Below, in pieces: positions 37,371 through 45,915 of a DNA stretch of 64,000 nucleotides. The notes beneath the pieces were generated by a model. It ran no database searches and had not been told where the DNA came from. It saw only the letters and a list, made by a program, of their open reading frames with translations. The DNA comes from Rhizobium sp. R634 (GTDB lineage: Bacteria; Pseudomonadota; Alphaproteobacteria; Rhizobiales; Rhizobiaceae): assembly GCF_002211305.1 (NCBI RefSeq), contig NZ_LOKW01000001.1:186001-250000 (forward strand). Reading direction: 5' to 3'. Each line of letters begins with the position of its first letter. Within the stretch, counting starts at the first letter, position 1. The position numbers were made by a program, and so were the translations under genes.

Positions 37371-38156
37371 TTAGAAGCCGAGAACTTCGGCATTGATGGA
37401 TGCTTCGAGGCCGCCGTCGGCGGCAAGATTGGTGCCGTTGATCCAGCGCGCGCCATCCGAGCAGAGAAAGAGCACGGCGGGCGCGATATCGGCGGCGGTG
37501 CCGGCGCGGCCGACGCGGGTGATGTCGCTGTCGACTCTCGCATCGCCGAGCACGGCGCGAAACTGTTTGAGGATCGGCGTTTCCACCGGCCCGGGGCTCA
37601 CCGCATTGACGCGGAGGCCGCGCGCCTTGAACAGCGGCTGGTGCGCCGCGCGCATGGTCCAGAGCAGGAGCAGTTCCTTGGAAAGCGGATAGCCCTCCTC
37701 GTCCTTGAGGCTTTGTTCGGCGGCGACCGCCGAGACATCGGGAAAGCCTTCGATGCCGGTCAGGATCTTTGCCCGCTCGAGATTGGCGCGCCAGCCATAG
37801 CCGGCAATCGAGGCGACGTTAACGATGGCGCCGCCTTCGCGCAGGCGCGGTGCCACGGCTTCCGACAGGGCGCGAAGACCGTAGAAATTGACGGCGAGCG
37901 TCGAGACGACGCCGGTGTTGCCGGAGAGGCCGGCGACATTGGCGAGCGCATCGAGGCGCGAGGGCAGCTGTGCGACGATCTCGGCAACGCCCGGTGGCGT
38001 GGATAGATCGCCCCGGATGAAGGCGGCGCCTCCATGGGCGGGTTCGCGCACGTCGATGCCGATGACCTCGGCGCCCATCTGGCCCGCCAGTTCCGCCGTG
38101 CGCGCGCCGATGCCGGAAGCCACGCCGGTTACCAGGATCGTTTTACCAAAAAGCAT
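37371..38156 (-). CDS. short-chain dehydrogenase, coniferyl-alcohol dehydrogenase type
   Basis: A 261-residue SDR with cofactor motif TGVASGIG near residue 11 and an acidic VIGIDVRE segment suggesting NAD preference. It has the NVAGLSG strand and the catalytic YPLSK (YxxxK). The arrangement, with a long insertion (EQSLKDEEGYPLSKELLLLW), recalls the CalA-type coniferyl-alcohol dehydrogenase and 3-alpha-HSD group. It would oxidise a phenylpropanoid or benzyl alcohol to the aldehyde handled by the adjacent ALDH. ATG 38156 with AGGTGA is preferred to GTG 38165. The substrate is inferred. Confidence 0.8.
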   Translation of the reverse strand: MLFGKTILVTGVASGIGARTAELAGQMGAEVIGIDVREPAHGGAAFIRGDLSTPPGVAEIVAQLPSRLDALANVAGLSGNTGVVSTLAVNFYGLRALSEAVAPRLREGGAIVNVASIAGYGWRANLERAKILTGIEGFPDVSAVAAEQSLKDEEGYPLSKELLLLWTMRAAHQPLFKARGLRVNAVSPGPVETPILKQFRAVLGDARVDSDITRVGRAGTAADIAPAVLFLCSDGARWINGTNLAADGGLEASINAEVLGF

Positions 38157-38196
38157 GAATGTCACCTTTCACAAGAGAAACTGGAGGCAAGCAGGC

Positions 38197-39222
38197 TCAT
38201 TCTTCCCATTTGATCTTATTCGGACCGGGAAGTTTCAGCCGATAGCCGACGGGCAGAAGCTGGAAATCGAAGCGGCGTTCGATTTCGCCCCAAAGCCCGC
38301 GCGGCAGGTAGAGGGAGAAGATCAGGGCGGTGGCGCCGAGACCGATCAGATACCAGACGCCGGCGCTGCCGAAGAAGGTTTCGATGACGAAGAACAGAAG
38401 AGCGCCGAGGATCGCGCCTTCGAACTTGCCGATGCCGCCGACGAGCACCATGAAGATCATGTAGGCGGTCCACTGGACGCTGAAATAGGTCTTCGGCTGG
38501 AAGGTGGTGGCGCTCGCGAGCCACAGGCCGCCGGCAACCGCGATGCCGAAGGCGGCGAGTACGAAGAGCAGCCGCTTGGTCGCGGTGACCCGTACGCCGA
38601 CCGAGGTCGCCGCCTCCTCATTGTCGCGGATCGCCTGCATGGCCGCTCCCGCGCGGCTTCTCATCAGCATGAAGAGCGCGCCGAGCAGGGCCGCCATGGA
38701 GGCGAGCGCAAGCCAATAGATCGCCGCCCGCCGCATGCCGCTGTCATAGAGGTTGAGCGAGATCAGCGAGGTTCCCGTTTCGCCCTGGATGAGGCTGTCG
38801 AGATTGACGAGGAGATGGGCGAGCGTGGCGACGACCCACATGCCGATCGCGAATTCGCCGCCCTTCAGCCGCAGCATGAAAAGCGAAAGCGGGATCGACA
38901 GCGCGCCGGTCACCACCGCGGCGGCAAAGACCGAGAGGAAGGGATCGAGGCCGGCATCGGCGAGGCGAATGGTGAAATAGGCGCCGAGGCCGAAAAACAC
39001 CTGCTGGCCGACGGAGACGAGTCCGCCGAAACCGGCGAGCGCATTCCACATGGCGGCCAGGATCACGTAGATGAACAGGGCCGTCATCCGGTCGATCGCG
39101 CCGGCGCCGAGCATTATGGGAGCGAGCGCCAGCAGGGCGAGCAAGCCGGCCATGGCGCCGAGCGCCATCCGTGACGATGTCGTCCAGCGTTCGATCGATA
39201 TTCCGTTGGAGACGAGTGTCAT
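38197..39222 (-). CDS. branched-chain-amino-acid-type ABC transporter permease (LivM-like)
   Basis: A 341-residue multi-spanning membrane protein of the LivM family, with the conserved coupling segment MRSRAGAAMQAIRDNEEAATSVGV and about nine hydrophobic segments. It pairs with the LivH-type permease whose stop overlaps its start (ATGA). HAAT-family transporters carry amino acids but also aromatic acids. The flanking alcohol and aldehyde dehydrogenases suggest an aromatic substrate here, as in the CouPSTW transporter of Rhodopseudomonas. Confidence 0.92.
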   Translation of the reverse strand: MTLVSNGISIERWTTSSRMALGAMAGLLALLALAPIMLGAGAIDRMTALFIYVILAAMWNALAGFGGLVSVGQQVFFGLGAYFTIRLADAGLDPFLSVFAAAVVTGALSIPLSLFMLRLKGGEFAIGMWVVATLAHLLVNLDSLIQGETGTSLISLNLYDSGMRRAAIYWLALASMAALLGALFMLMRSRAGAAMQAIRDNEEAATSVGVRVTATKRLLFVLAAFGIAVAGGLWLASATTFQPKTYFSVQWTAYMIFMVLVGGIGKFEGAILGALLFFVIETFFGSAGVWYLIGLGATALIFSLYLPRGLWGEIERRFDFQLLPVGYRLKLPGPNKIKWEE

Positions 39223-40133
39223 GTCGGGCTCCTGAGACGTGCTCGAAGGTTGAGGAAGGCGCCGAGCCTGTCGAGCCGAGGCATGCCAAACCGGGACAGC
39301 CTGACGAAAAGGACGAGCAGGAATACGGCGTGGCCGCCGATCAGGAAGCCTTGCGGATGCAGTTGCGCGCCGAGCGACTGGGCAAGGCCGAGAATGATGC
39401 CGCCGGCAAGCGTGCCCCAGAGCGATCCGGCTCCACCGATGACGGCCGCCTCGAAGGCGAAGAGCAGCTGCGGCCCGCCCGCATAGGGGCTGAAGGTCGC
39501 CCGCATTCCGAGAAAGGCGCCGGCGATCCCGATCGTGACCATGGTGATCGCGGTGGCGACGGCATTCACCCTACGTGCATCGATGCCGACGAGCCCAGCC
39601 GTATCGGGATCTTCGGCCGTGGCACGGATGGCGCGGCCGAGTGCAAAGCGGCTGAGGAAGAATTGCAGAGCGCCGAGAAGGAGGATCGCCGTTACCATCA
39701 TCATGACGGCGAGCTTGCCGACGAAGATGTGGCCCGGCAGCTGCCAGGATGCATAGGATAGATTGCCGATGAAGGGCGCGAGCGAGCGCGTGTCGGCGCC
39801 GAACTGTTCGAACAGCAGATTGTCGATGACGATCGACAGGCCGAAGGTCGTCAGGATCGGCAGCAGCGTGCCGCCGCGGGCGCTGCGTTCCAGGATGAAA
39901 CGCTGCAACAGCCAGCCGAGGACCGCCATGGCCGGCAGCACGATCAGCAGGCCCGCGAAAGGCGGAATGCCGGCCTTGGCGGCGAGCAGCCACAGCCCGT
40001 AGGCGGCGGCGATCGCCAGGCTGCCATGCGCGAGATTGATGATCCGCATGACCGAAAACATGAAGGACAGTCCGCAGGCGATGACGGCGTAATAGCCGCC
40101 GAGCAGGATGCCCTGGATCAGGGAATTGATCAT
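39219..40133 (-). CDS. branched-chain-amino-acid-type ABC transporter permease (LivH-like)
   Basis: A 304-residue LivH-type permease starting MINSLIQGILLGGYYAVIAC, with the typical MRIINLAHGSLAIAAAYGLW block and the coupling region ALGRAIRATAEDPDTAGLVG. The start at 40133 overlaps the stop of the upstream ATPase gene as ATGA and has a GGAG site; a longer frame to 40529 lies over that gene and is not real. It forms the inner-membrane channel with the LivM-like subunit. Confidence 0.93.
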   Translation of the reverse strand: MINSLIQGILLGGYYAVIACGLSFMFSVMRIINLAHGSLAIAAAYGLWLLAAKAGIPPFAGLLIVLPAMAVLGWLLQRFILERSARGGTLLPILTTFGLSIVIDNLLFEQFGADTRSLAPFIGNLSYASWQLPGHIFVGKLAVMMMVTAILLLGALQFFLSRFALGRAIRATAEDPDTAGLVGIDARRVNAVATAITMVTIGIAGAFLGMRATFSPYAGGPQLLFAFEAAVIGGAGSLWGTLAGGIILGLAQSLGAQLHPQGFLIGGHAVFLLVLFVRLSRFGMPRLDRLGAFLNLRARLRSPT

Positions 40134-40858
40134 GATGCGCTCCTTTCGCCGGCGGCCCGGTGCAATCCGAAATAGGCCTGGGTGACGTGCTCGCGGGTGA
40201 CGGCCGCCGCCGGCCTGTCGAGCACGATGCGTCCTTCCAGCATGCAGATGACCCGGCTTGCCACGCTCATGGCGCGGGCGAGATCCTGCTCGACGAGCAC
40301 GATCGTCGTCCCCGATGTGAGCAGGGCTTGCAGCTGGGTATAGACGCGGTCGACGACGAGCGGCGAAAGCCCGAGCGAGACCTCGTCCAACAGCAAAATA
40401 TCCGGGTTGCTCATCAGGGCGCGGCCGATCGCGGTCGCCTGCTGCTCCCCGCCCGAGAGATGCCCTGTCCTGGCATGGCGGCGGGGCTTCAGGTTCGGAA
40501 AGGCGTCGAGGACACGATCGACGCTCCACTCGCCCTTGCGCCCGCAGCTCTTTCCGAGAAGCAGGTTCTCCTCGACGGTCATCTGCGAAAAGAGGCGCCG
40601 GCCTTCTGGCACCAAAGCGATGCCCCTGGCGATCCGCTTGTGGGAGGGGATGGCGGCGAGATCCTCGCCGTCGAGAAGGATCTCGCCGGAGGCGGGAAGG
40701 TGGGCGCCGGCGATCGAGCGAAGCAGCGTCGTCTTGCCTGCGCCGTTGGCGCCGACCAGCGCCAGCACCTCGCCCTTGGCGATATCGAAACTGACCCTGC
40801 GCACCGCCTGCAGCAGGCCGTGGCGGACGTCGAGGTTACGGATGGAGAGAAGGCTCAT
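40130..40858 (-). CDS. ABC transporter ATP-binding protein (LivF-like)
   Basis: A 242-residue ATPase with Walker A GANGAGKTT, signature LSGGEQQATAIGRAL, Walker B ILLLDEVSLGLSP and the switch region LVEQDLARA. It is the LivF-type subunit of the HAAT transporter encoded here. Four-base overlaps with both neighbours (livG-like and livH-like) indicate coupled translation. Confidence 0.94.
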   Translation of the reverse strand: MSLLSIRNLDVRHGLLQAVRRVSFDIAKGEVLALVGANGAGKTTLLRSIAGAHLPASGEILLDGEDLAAIPSHKRIARGIALVPEGRRLFSQMTVEENLLLGKSCGRKGEWSVDRVLDAFPNLKPRRHARTGHLSGGEQQATAIGRALMSNPDILLLDEVSLGLSPLVVDRVYTQLQALLTSGTTIVLVEQDLARAMSVASRVICMLEGRIVLDRPAAAVTREHVTQAYFGLHRAAGERSAS

Positions 40859-41607
40859 GCCGGCGTTCCTCCGAGATAGGCCTTGACGACTTCGGCGTTG
40901 CTCATGACCGCTTTCGGCTCGCCATCGGCGATGATCCGCCCGGCATCCATGCAGATCAGCCGCTCGGCCACCTGCAGCAGGATATGGACGATATGCTCGA
41001 TCCAGACGATGCCGATGCCGCGGCGGCGCAATTCGAGAATGGTTTCCACGAGTTCGCTCGCCTCGCCGTCGGTGAGCCCGCCGCCGATCTCGTCGAGCAG
41101 CAGCAGCCTTGGCTGCGTGGCGAGCGCGCGGGCAAGCTCCAGCCGTTTGCGATCGAGCAGGCCGAGCGTATCGGCCGGGCGGTTGGCGACGCCGAGCATG
41201 CCGCAGAGCGAAAGCGAATCCACCACCCGCGCATAGGCTTCGTCGCGGCTTGCGGCATTGCCGTGGGAGGCGGCGACGAAGACGTTTTCGAAAGTCGTCA
41301 TGCCGCTGAAAGGCTTCGGAATCTGGTGGGTGCGCACCAGCCCCGAGCGGCAGCGCTCAGCCGCCGTCCGGCTGGTGACGTCGGCGCTGTCGAAGGTGAT
41401 CGTGCCCGCGCTCGGCGGGAAGGCGCCGGCGAGCACGGAGAGCAGCGTCGTCTTGCCGGCGCCGTTCGGCCCGACGATGCCGACCGCATCGCCGTCGCCC
41501 ATGGAAAAATCGAGATTTTCCAAGACCACGAGCGCGCCGAACCGCTTGTGGATTCCCCTGGCCGAGAGGAAGACCCCTCCCGGCCGATTTTGAGTTTGCT
41601 GCTGCAC
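40855..41607 (-). CDS. ABC transporter ATP-binding protein (LivG-like)
   Basis: A 250-residue ATPase with Walker A GPNGAGKTT and Walker B LLLLDEIGGGL. The signature region reads LGLLDRKRLELARAL instead of a canonical LSGGQ, a variant I associate with some LivG-type proteins. It overlaps the LivF-like gene by four bases and starts 6 bp after the binding-protein gene. It is the second ATPase of the transporter. Confidence 0.94.
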   Translation of the reverse strand: MQQQTQNRPGGVFLSARGIHKRFGALVVLENLDFSMGDGDAVGIVGPNGAGKTTLLSVLAGAFPPSAGTITFDSADVTSRTAAERCRSGLVRTHQIPKPFSGMTTFENVFVAASHGNAASRDEAYARVVDSLSLCGMLGVANRPADTLGLLDRKRLELARALATQPRLLLLDEIGGGLTDGEASELVETILELRRRGIGIVWIEHIVHILLQVAERLICMDAGRIIADGEPKAVMSNAEVVKAYLGGTPA

Positions 41608-41613
41608 CGTGCG

Positions 41614-42918
41614 TTATCCGTTGTAGGCGATGAGCTTGGCGCCGACCGGGACGTTGGGGTCGGTGGCGTTTTCGGTGACGACGTAGTCGAGCGCGAATTT
41701 CGAGCCTTCGGCCGCCTTGACCCATTGCGTGCCGATGATCGGTCCGGGCGAGACATTGGCGACGGGGCCGCTGGTGAAGTCGACCTTGCCGGCGATCGTC
41801 GTCGTCTTCAGCGAGGCGAGCGCCTTGGCAACGGCCTCCTTGCTCTTGACGTCGCTGCTCGCCTTCAGCGCGTCGAAGCCTGCATCGAGAAGCGCGAGGC
41901 TGGCGCCGAGCTGCTGCGTCCACTGCTTGCCGCTTGTCGCTTCATAGCCATCGGCAAGCTCGGTTCCCGAGACGCCGGTCAGCGTCGATTTGTAGGGGAA
42001 GGCCTTGTGCCAATAGGCGGCGCTGCCGATGTTCATGCCGAGATCGCCGAGCGCCTCGATGTCGGAAGGAAACAGGCCCGTCTTGGCAACCTGGCAGATC
42101 TTGATCTGCTGGGTGAGTCCCTGCTGGGCGGCCTGGCGCCAGAAGGCGGCGAAGTCGGGCGGAATGGGGAAAGAGTTGAAGATCTCGACGCCCTCCTGCC
42201 GGAAGAGGGCGATCTGCGCCGAGAAATCGGTGGTGCCGGTTTCATAGGCGCCTGGATCGACGATGGTGAAGCCGGCCTTGGCAAGCGCGGGTGCCAGGTG
42301 GGCGCGGATCGCATTGCCATCGGCGTCGTTGGGATACATGACGCCGACCTTCTTGTTGGTCTCGATCAGGCTCCACTGCGAGACATAGGCCTTGTGGAAC
42401 TCCTCGACGCCGAAGCCGAAATGATAGGTCCATTTGAAGGGCGAGGGTGCACCGGGCTTGGCGCCGCGGCCGAAATACCAGGCCTCCCAGGGCATTACCG
42501 TCGAGAGGCACGGAATGCCTGCCGCCTCGCAGGCGTCGGACACCGGATTGATCGTTTCGGGCGTCGAGACGGCGAGCATCAGGTCGATCGCCTGGTTGTT
42601 GATCAGCTCCTTCGCTAGTTGCCCGGCACGCGAGGGATCGGACTGGGTGTCCTGGTCGAGAATATCAACCTTCCAGGTCTTGCCGCCGGCCTGCAGGCCG
42701 TTCGCCAGCGCCTTGCGTGCGAGGTCGAGCACATAGCCATCCGTTTCGCCGAAGCCGCCGAGCGGGCCGGTGCGCGGGCTGATGAAGCCGACCTTCAGCG
42801 TGTCGCTGCTCTGGCCGAAAGCCGTGCGGCCGGAAAGCGCCAGCGCCGCGCCGCCTGCTGCGGCCGATGCGATGAAAGAGCGGCGCGTGAGGGACGCCGT
42901 GTTGAATGTCCTGCTCAT
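41614..42918 (-). CDS. ABC transporter periplasmic substrate-binding protein (LivK-like, Tat signal)
   Basis: A 434-residue binding protein of the Peripla_BP_6 type. The N-terminus carries a twin-arginine export signal (LTRRSFIASAAAGGAAL, cleavage near AFGQ), and the mature part begins TLKVGFISPRTGPLGGFGE. Tat export implies folding before export and is common in this family. The ligand is unknown; the operon context argues for a phenylpropanoid or related aromatic acid. Its strong GAGGGAGG site fits a need for excess binding protein. Confidence 0.92.
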   Translation of the reverse strand: MSRTFNTASLTRRSFIASAAAGGAALALSGRTAFGQSSDTLKVGFISPRTGPLGGFGETDGYVLDLARKALANGLQAGGKTWKVDILDQDTQSDPSRAGQLAKELINNQAIDLMLAVSTPETINPVSDACEAAGIPCLSTVMPWEAWYFGRGAKPGAPSPFKWTYHFGFGVEEFHKAYVSQWSLIETNKKVGVMYPNDADGNAIRAHLAPALAKAGFTIVDPGAYETGTTDFSAQIALFRQEGVEIFNSFPIPPDFAAFWRQAAQQGLTQQIKICQVAKTGLFPSDIEALGDLGMNIGSAAYWHKAFPYKSTLTGVSGTELADGYEATSGKQWTQQLGASLALLDAGFDALKASSDVKSKEAVAKALASLKTTTIAGKVDFTSGPVANVSPGPIIGTQWVKAAEGSKFALDYVVTENATDPNVPVGAKLIAYNG

Positions 42919-42983
42919 GAATTGTTCCTCCCTCTTGGTGCGGGCCTCCCGCCCGTTCCCTGTTTATTCCGGCCGATCTGGCT

Positions 42984-44447
42984 TCAGATCGGGTATTGAT
43001 GTTTTCCCGATGCGATGGTGACCCATCGAAGCTCGGTGAATTCGTCGATCGCGGCCTTGCCGCCGAAGCGGCCGTAGCCGCTCGATTTGACGCCCCCGAA
43101 CGGCATTTGCGGCTCGTCGGAAACCGTCGCCTCGTTGATGTGGCAGATGCCGGATTCGAGCCGCATGGCGACGGCGAGCGCGGCGTTGACGTCGCCGCTG
43201 AAAACCGCCGCCGAAAGCCCGTATTCATTGTCGTTGGCAACCGTCACGGCCTCGTCGATGCTGCCGACGCGGATGATCGCCGCGACCGGCCCGAAACTCT
43301 CCTCCCGATAGATCCGCATAGCTGGCGTGACGTGATCGATGACGGTCGCATCCATCAGCGTGCCGTGCGCCTCGCCGCCGCAAACGAGGACGGCGCCTTT
43401 CTGCACGGCGTCGTCGATCAGCGACCGCACACGGCGCACGGCTTCGGCGTTGATCAGCGTGCCGAGCGGTGTATTGCCATCCTTGGGGCTGCCGGCGACC
43501 AGCGTTGCGGCCTTCGTCCGGAACTTGCCGACGAAGCCGTCGGCGATCTCGTCCATCAGGATGATCCGCTCGGTCGACATGCAGATCTGGCCCTGGTTCA
43601 TGAAGGCGCCGAAGGCGGCGGCGCCGATCGCCTCGTCGATATCGGCATCGGCAAGCACGATGAAGGGCGCCTTGCCGCCGAGCTCCAGCAGGCAGCGTTT
43701 CAGATGCCGTGCCGAGGATTCGGCGATGATCCTGCCGACGCGGGTAGAGCCGGTGAAGTTGATGCGGCGCACGGCCGGATGGGCGATCAGCGCGTCGACG
43801 ACGGCGGCGGCGTCACTTGGTGCATTGGAGACGACATTGACGACGCCGCGCGGAAAGCCGGCGTCGCGCAGGATGTCGCCGATCAGGCCATGGGTCTTCG
43901 GGCAGAGTTCGGAGGCCTTGAGGACGACGGTGTTGCCGCAGGCAAGCGGCATGGCGACGGCGCGGGTGCCGAGGATGATCGGCGCATTCCAGGGGGCGAT
44001 GCCGACGCAGACACCGGCCGGCTGGCGCACCGCCATTGCCATGCTGCCCGGAATGCCTGATGGAATGAGCTCACCTGAGATTTGCGTCGTCATCGCCGCT
44101 GCCTCGCGCAGAATATCCGCGCCGAGCCCGCAATTGATTGCCGCCCATTGCGCGGTGGCGCCGGTTTCGCCGGTCATGGCGGCGATGAATTCGCCCGTGC
44201 GGGCTTCGAGAAGGTCGGCTGCGGCATTGAGCAGCCTGCGGCGCTCGCCCGGGCCGGTCTGCGACCAATCGGGAAAGGCGGCTGCGGCTGCATTGGCGGC
44301 CCTCGCCATGTCGGCGACGGAGCCTGCCGCGGCGACCGTCGCGACGTCGCCGGTCAGCGGATCGATACGTTCGAAAGTCGCCCCGTCGGACGCCTCCACC
44401 GCCTCGTTGTTGATCATCAGCTTTGCCGAAAACACCGTTTTCCCCAT
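42984..44447 (-). CDS. NAD-dependent aldehyde dehydrogenase, vanillin/aromatic aldehyde type (copy 2)
   Basis: A 487-residue ALDH, closely similar to the operon's last gene: APWNAPIILGTRA, LLELGGKAPF, catalytic GQICMSTERI and the shared ending GGVKSSGYGRFGGKAAIDEF. It is the first gene of the operon, divergent from the AraC-type regulator with a 222-bp gap, and 65 bp before the binding-protein gene. It may differ from copy 1 in substrate (for example vanillin against coniferaldehyde). The start could be the ATG at 44447 or, less likely, at 44417. Confidence 0.86.
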   Translation of the reverse strand: MGKTVFSAKLMINNEAVEASDGATFERIDPLTGDVATVAAAGSVADMARAANAAAAAFPDWSQTGPGERRRLLNAAADLLEARTGEFIAAMTGETGATAQWAAINCGLGADILREAAAMTTQISGELIPSGIPGSMAMAVRQPAGVCVGIAPWNAPIILGTRAVAMPLACGNTVVLKASELCPKTHGLIGDILRDAGFPRGVVNVVSNAPSDAAAVVDALIAHPAVRRINFTGSTRVGRIIAESSARHLKRCLLELGGKAPFIVLADADIDEAIGAAAFGAFMNQGQICMSTERIILMDEIADGFVGKFRTKAATLVAGSPKDGNTPLGTLINAEAVRRVRSLIDDAVQKGAVLVCGGEAHGTLMDATVIDHVTPAMRIYREESFGPVAAIIRVGSIDEAVTVANDNEYGLSAAVFSGDVNAALAVAMRLESGICHINEATVSDEPQMPFGGVKSSGYGRFGGKAAIDEFTELRWVTIASGKHQYPI

Positions 44448-44669
44448 CCGCCGCCAGCCGATGCTTGTTTCATTGCCGTGGGAGAAGACGAGCGGAAGCC
44501 GCGGCCCAAGGGCCGTCCAACCATTCCCGCATCTGTCGAGGTGCCTCCTCCCAAAGGCTGATGGAGATGAGGTTACGCCGATCGCTTCAGGATGGAATGC
44601 GATTTATTGGGTTAATATTGTAATTATCCGGCGATTGCCGCACTGTTCGCTGCGAAAGAGGAGGGCGCG
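44448..44669. promoter_or_regulatory. divergent promoter region of the aromatic transport/dehydrogenase operon and its AraC regulator
   Basis: A 222-bp gap between divergent starts. The stretch 44590-44632 is AT-rich (GGGTTAATATTGTAATTATCC) and is the likely place for promoter elements and the AraC-protein site. No consensus could be assigned. Confidence 0.5.
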
Positions 44670-45569
44670 TTGGCGACGAACGGAGGCATTCATCATTATG
44701 CGAGGGGCGAATGGCACGGGCCGTCGCTCTCGCACCGGCGCATTCGTTTCCAGAAAGGGATCTACGCGGATTTTCATCACTTCCTCCTGCTTGGGGACGG
44801 CTCGGCAGAACTGCATTTCGACAATGGCGAAGACCGGCCGCTGCAGGGGCAACTCATCGCCTTCCTGCCGCCGCAGGCGCGATGCGATCTCTCAATTGCC
44901 GCCGGCACCGCGGCCCATCTTGTCGGGGTGTCGGCGCAGATCATGGTCGATGCGATCGGCGACAAGGTGGAATCCTATTCGCTGCGTCTCTTCACCGAAC
45001 AGCGCAAGCTGGTCGAAGCCGCCGATCCTCAACTGGTGGCCGAAATCGCGCCGCTGATTTCGGGTTTCGTGCGCGAACTCGGCCATCCCGCTCGCTCGTC
45101 CTGGATGGTCGCAGCCGCTTATATCAGGCTGGCGCTGATGGCGCTTTGGCGCGGCTGCGGCGGGGAGAGAGGCGAGGAGCGAGGGCAGGGCGAAACCGGA
45201 TCGATCCTGCAGCGATACCGCCAGCTCGTCGAGGCCGGTTTCCGCAAGCACCGTCCTATCAGCGATTATGCCGCCGAACTCGGCGTCACCGCCGACCGGC
45301 TTCATTCCATCTGCCAAAGGGCGCTCGGCCGCTCGCCGATCCAGCTCCTGCACGAACGCGTGGTGCAGGAGGCAAAGCTGAGATTGGAGCGCTCGGCCCG
45401 CAACATCCAGGAAATCTCCGACAGTCTCGGTTTCCGCGACCCGACCTATTTCAGCCATTTCTTCAAACGCAAGACCGGCCTTTCCCCCGCCGGCTACCGC
45501 GAGATCGCCCGCGCTTCCGCCGGTTCGGAAAACAGCATGCTGTCTTCGGGGTATGCGGATTGGCCTTAG
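44670..45569 (+). CDS. AraC-family transcriptional regulator
   Basis: A 299-residue protein. The N-terminal half is a cupin-like sensing domain (FHHFLLLGDGSAELHFDNGE). The C-terminal HTH_18 domain spans about residues 185-285 (ISDYAAELGVTADRLHSIC and the second helix set EISDSLGFRDPTYFSHFFKRK, ending KTGLSPAGYRE). The start is TTG at 44670, supported by AGGAGGG eight bases upstream. It is divergent from the eight-gene transport operon and probably activates it in response to an aromatic ligand. Confidence 0.9.
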   Translation: MATNGGIHHYARGEWHGPSLSHRRIRFQKGIYADFHHFLLLGDGSAELHFDNGEDRPLQGQLIAFLPPQARCDLSIAAGTAAHLVGVSAQIMVDAIGDKVESYSLRLFTEQRKLVEAADPQLVAEIAPLISGFVRELGHPARSSWMVAAAYIRLALMALWRGCGGERGEERGQGETGSILQRYRQLVEAGFRKHRPISDYAAELGVTADRLHSICQRALGRSPIQLLHERVVQEAKLRLERSARNIQEISDSLGFRDPTYFSHFFKRKTGLSPAGYREIARASAGSENSMLSSGYADWP

Positions 45570-45915
45570 GCCCAGAGTTATTGGGTCGCAAATCGTGCTG
45601 ACCTAATTCCAAGCCGGCATAGGACTGCAAAGTGCAAATAGCATCATTGCGCGTCAAAATCGGTAATGCCGACATGTGGCCGAAGGCCGACTGTCCGCTG
45701 GTAAACACCCAAAACGAAAGCGGAGATCAGAGTTCTTGCCGCTAGGGTCTGGGGTCGGCCCTTTGCTGCCGTTCGAGGTCGATGCGAGGAACGTGCGGTA
45801 TGTGCTAGGGTCTAAGGCGGAACGCGACAGACGCACTGCGAAGGGCGGTGTGATCGAACCGGAATTCGCGCGACCGAGTGTCAACGTTGTGTTCTTGGAA
45901 GGGGAGACGAAGACG
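45570..45915. other. intergenic region upstream of the sulfite oxidase-like gene
   Basis: About 346 bp. An in-frame extension of the next gene reaches 45676 but has low-quality coding character and no ribosome site. No clear promoter consensus or terminator was found. Confidence 0.5.
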
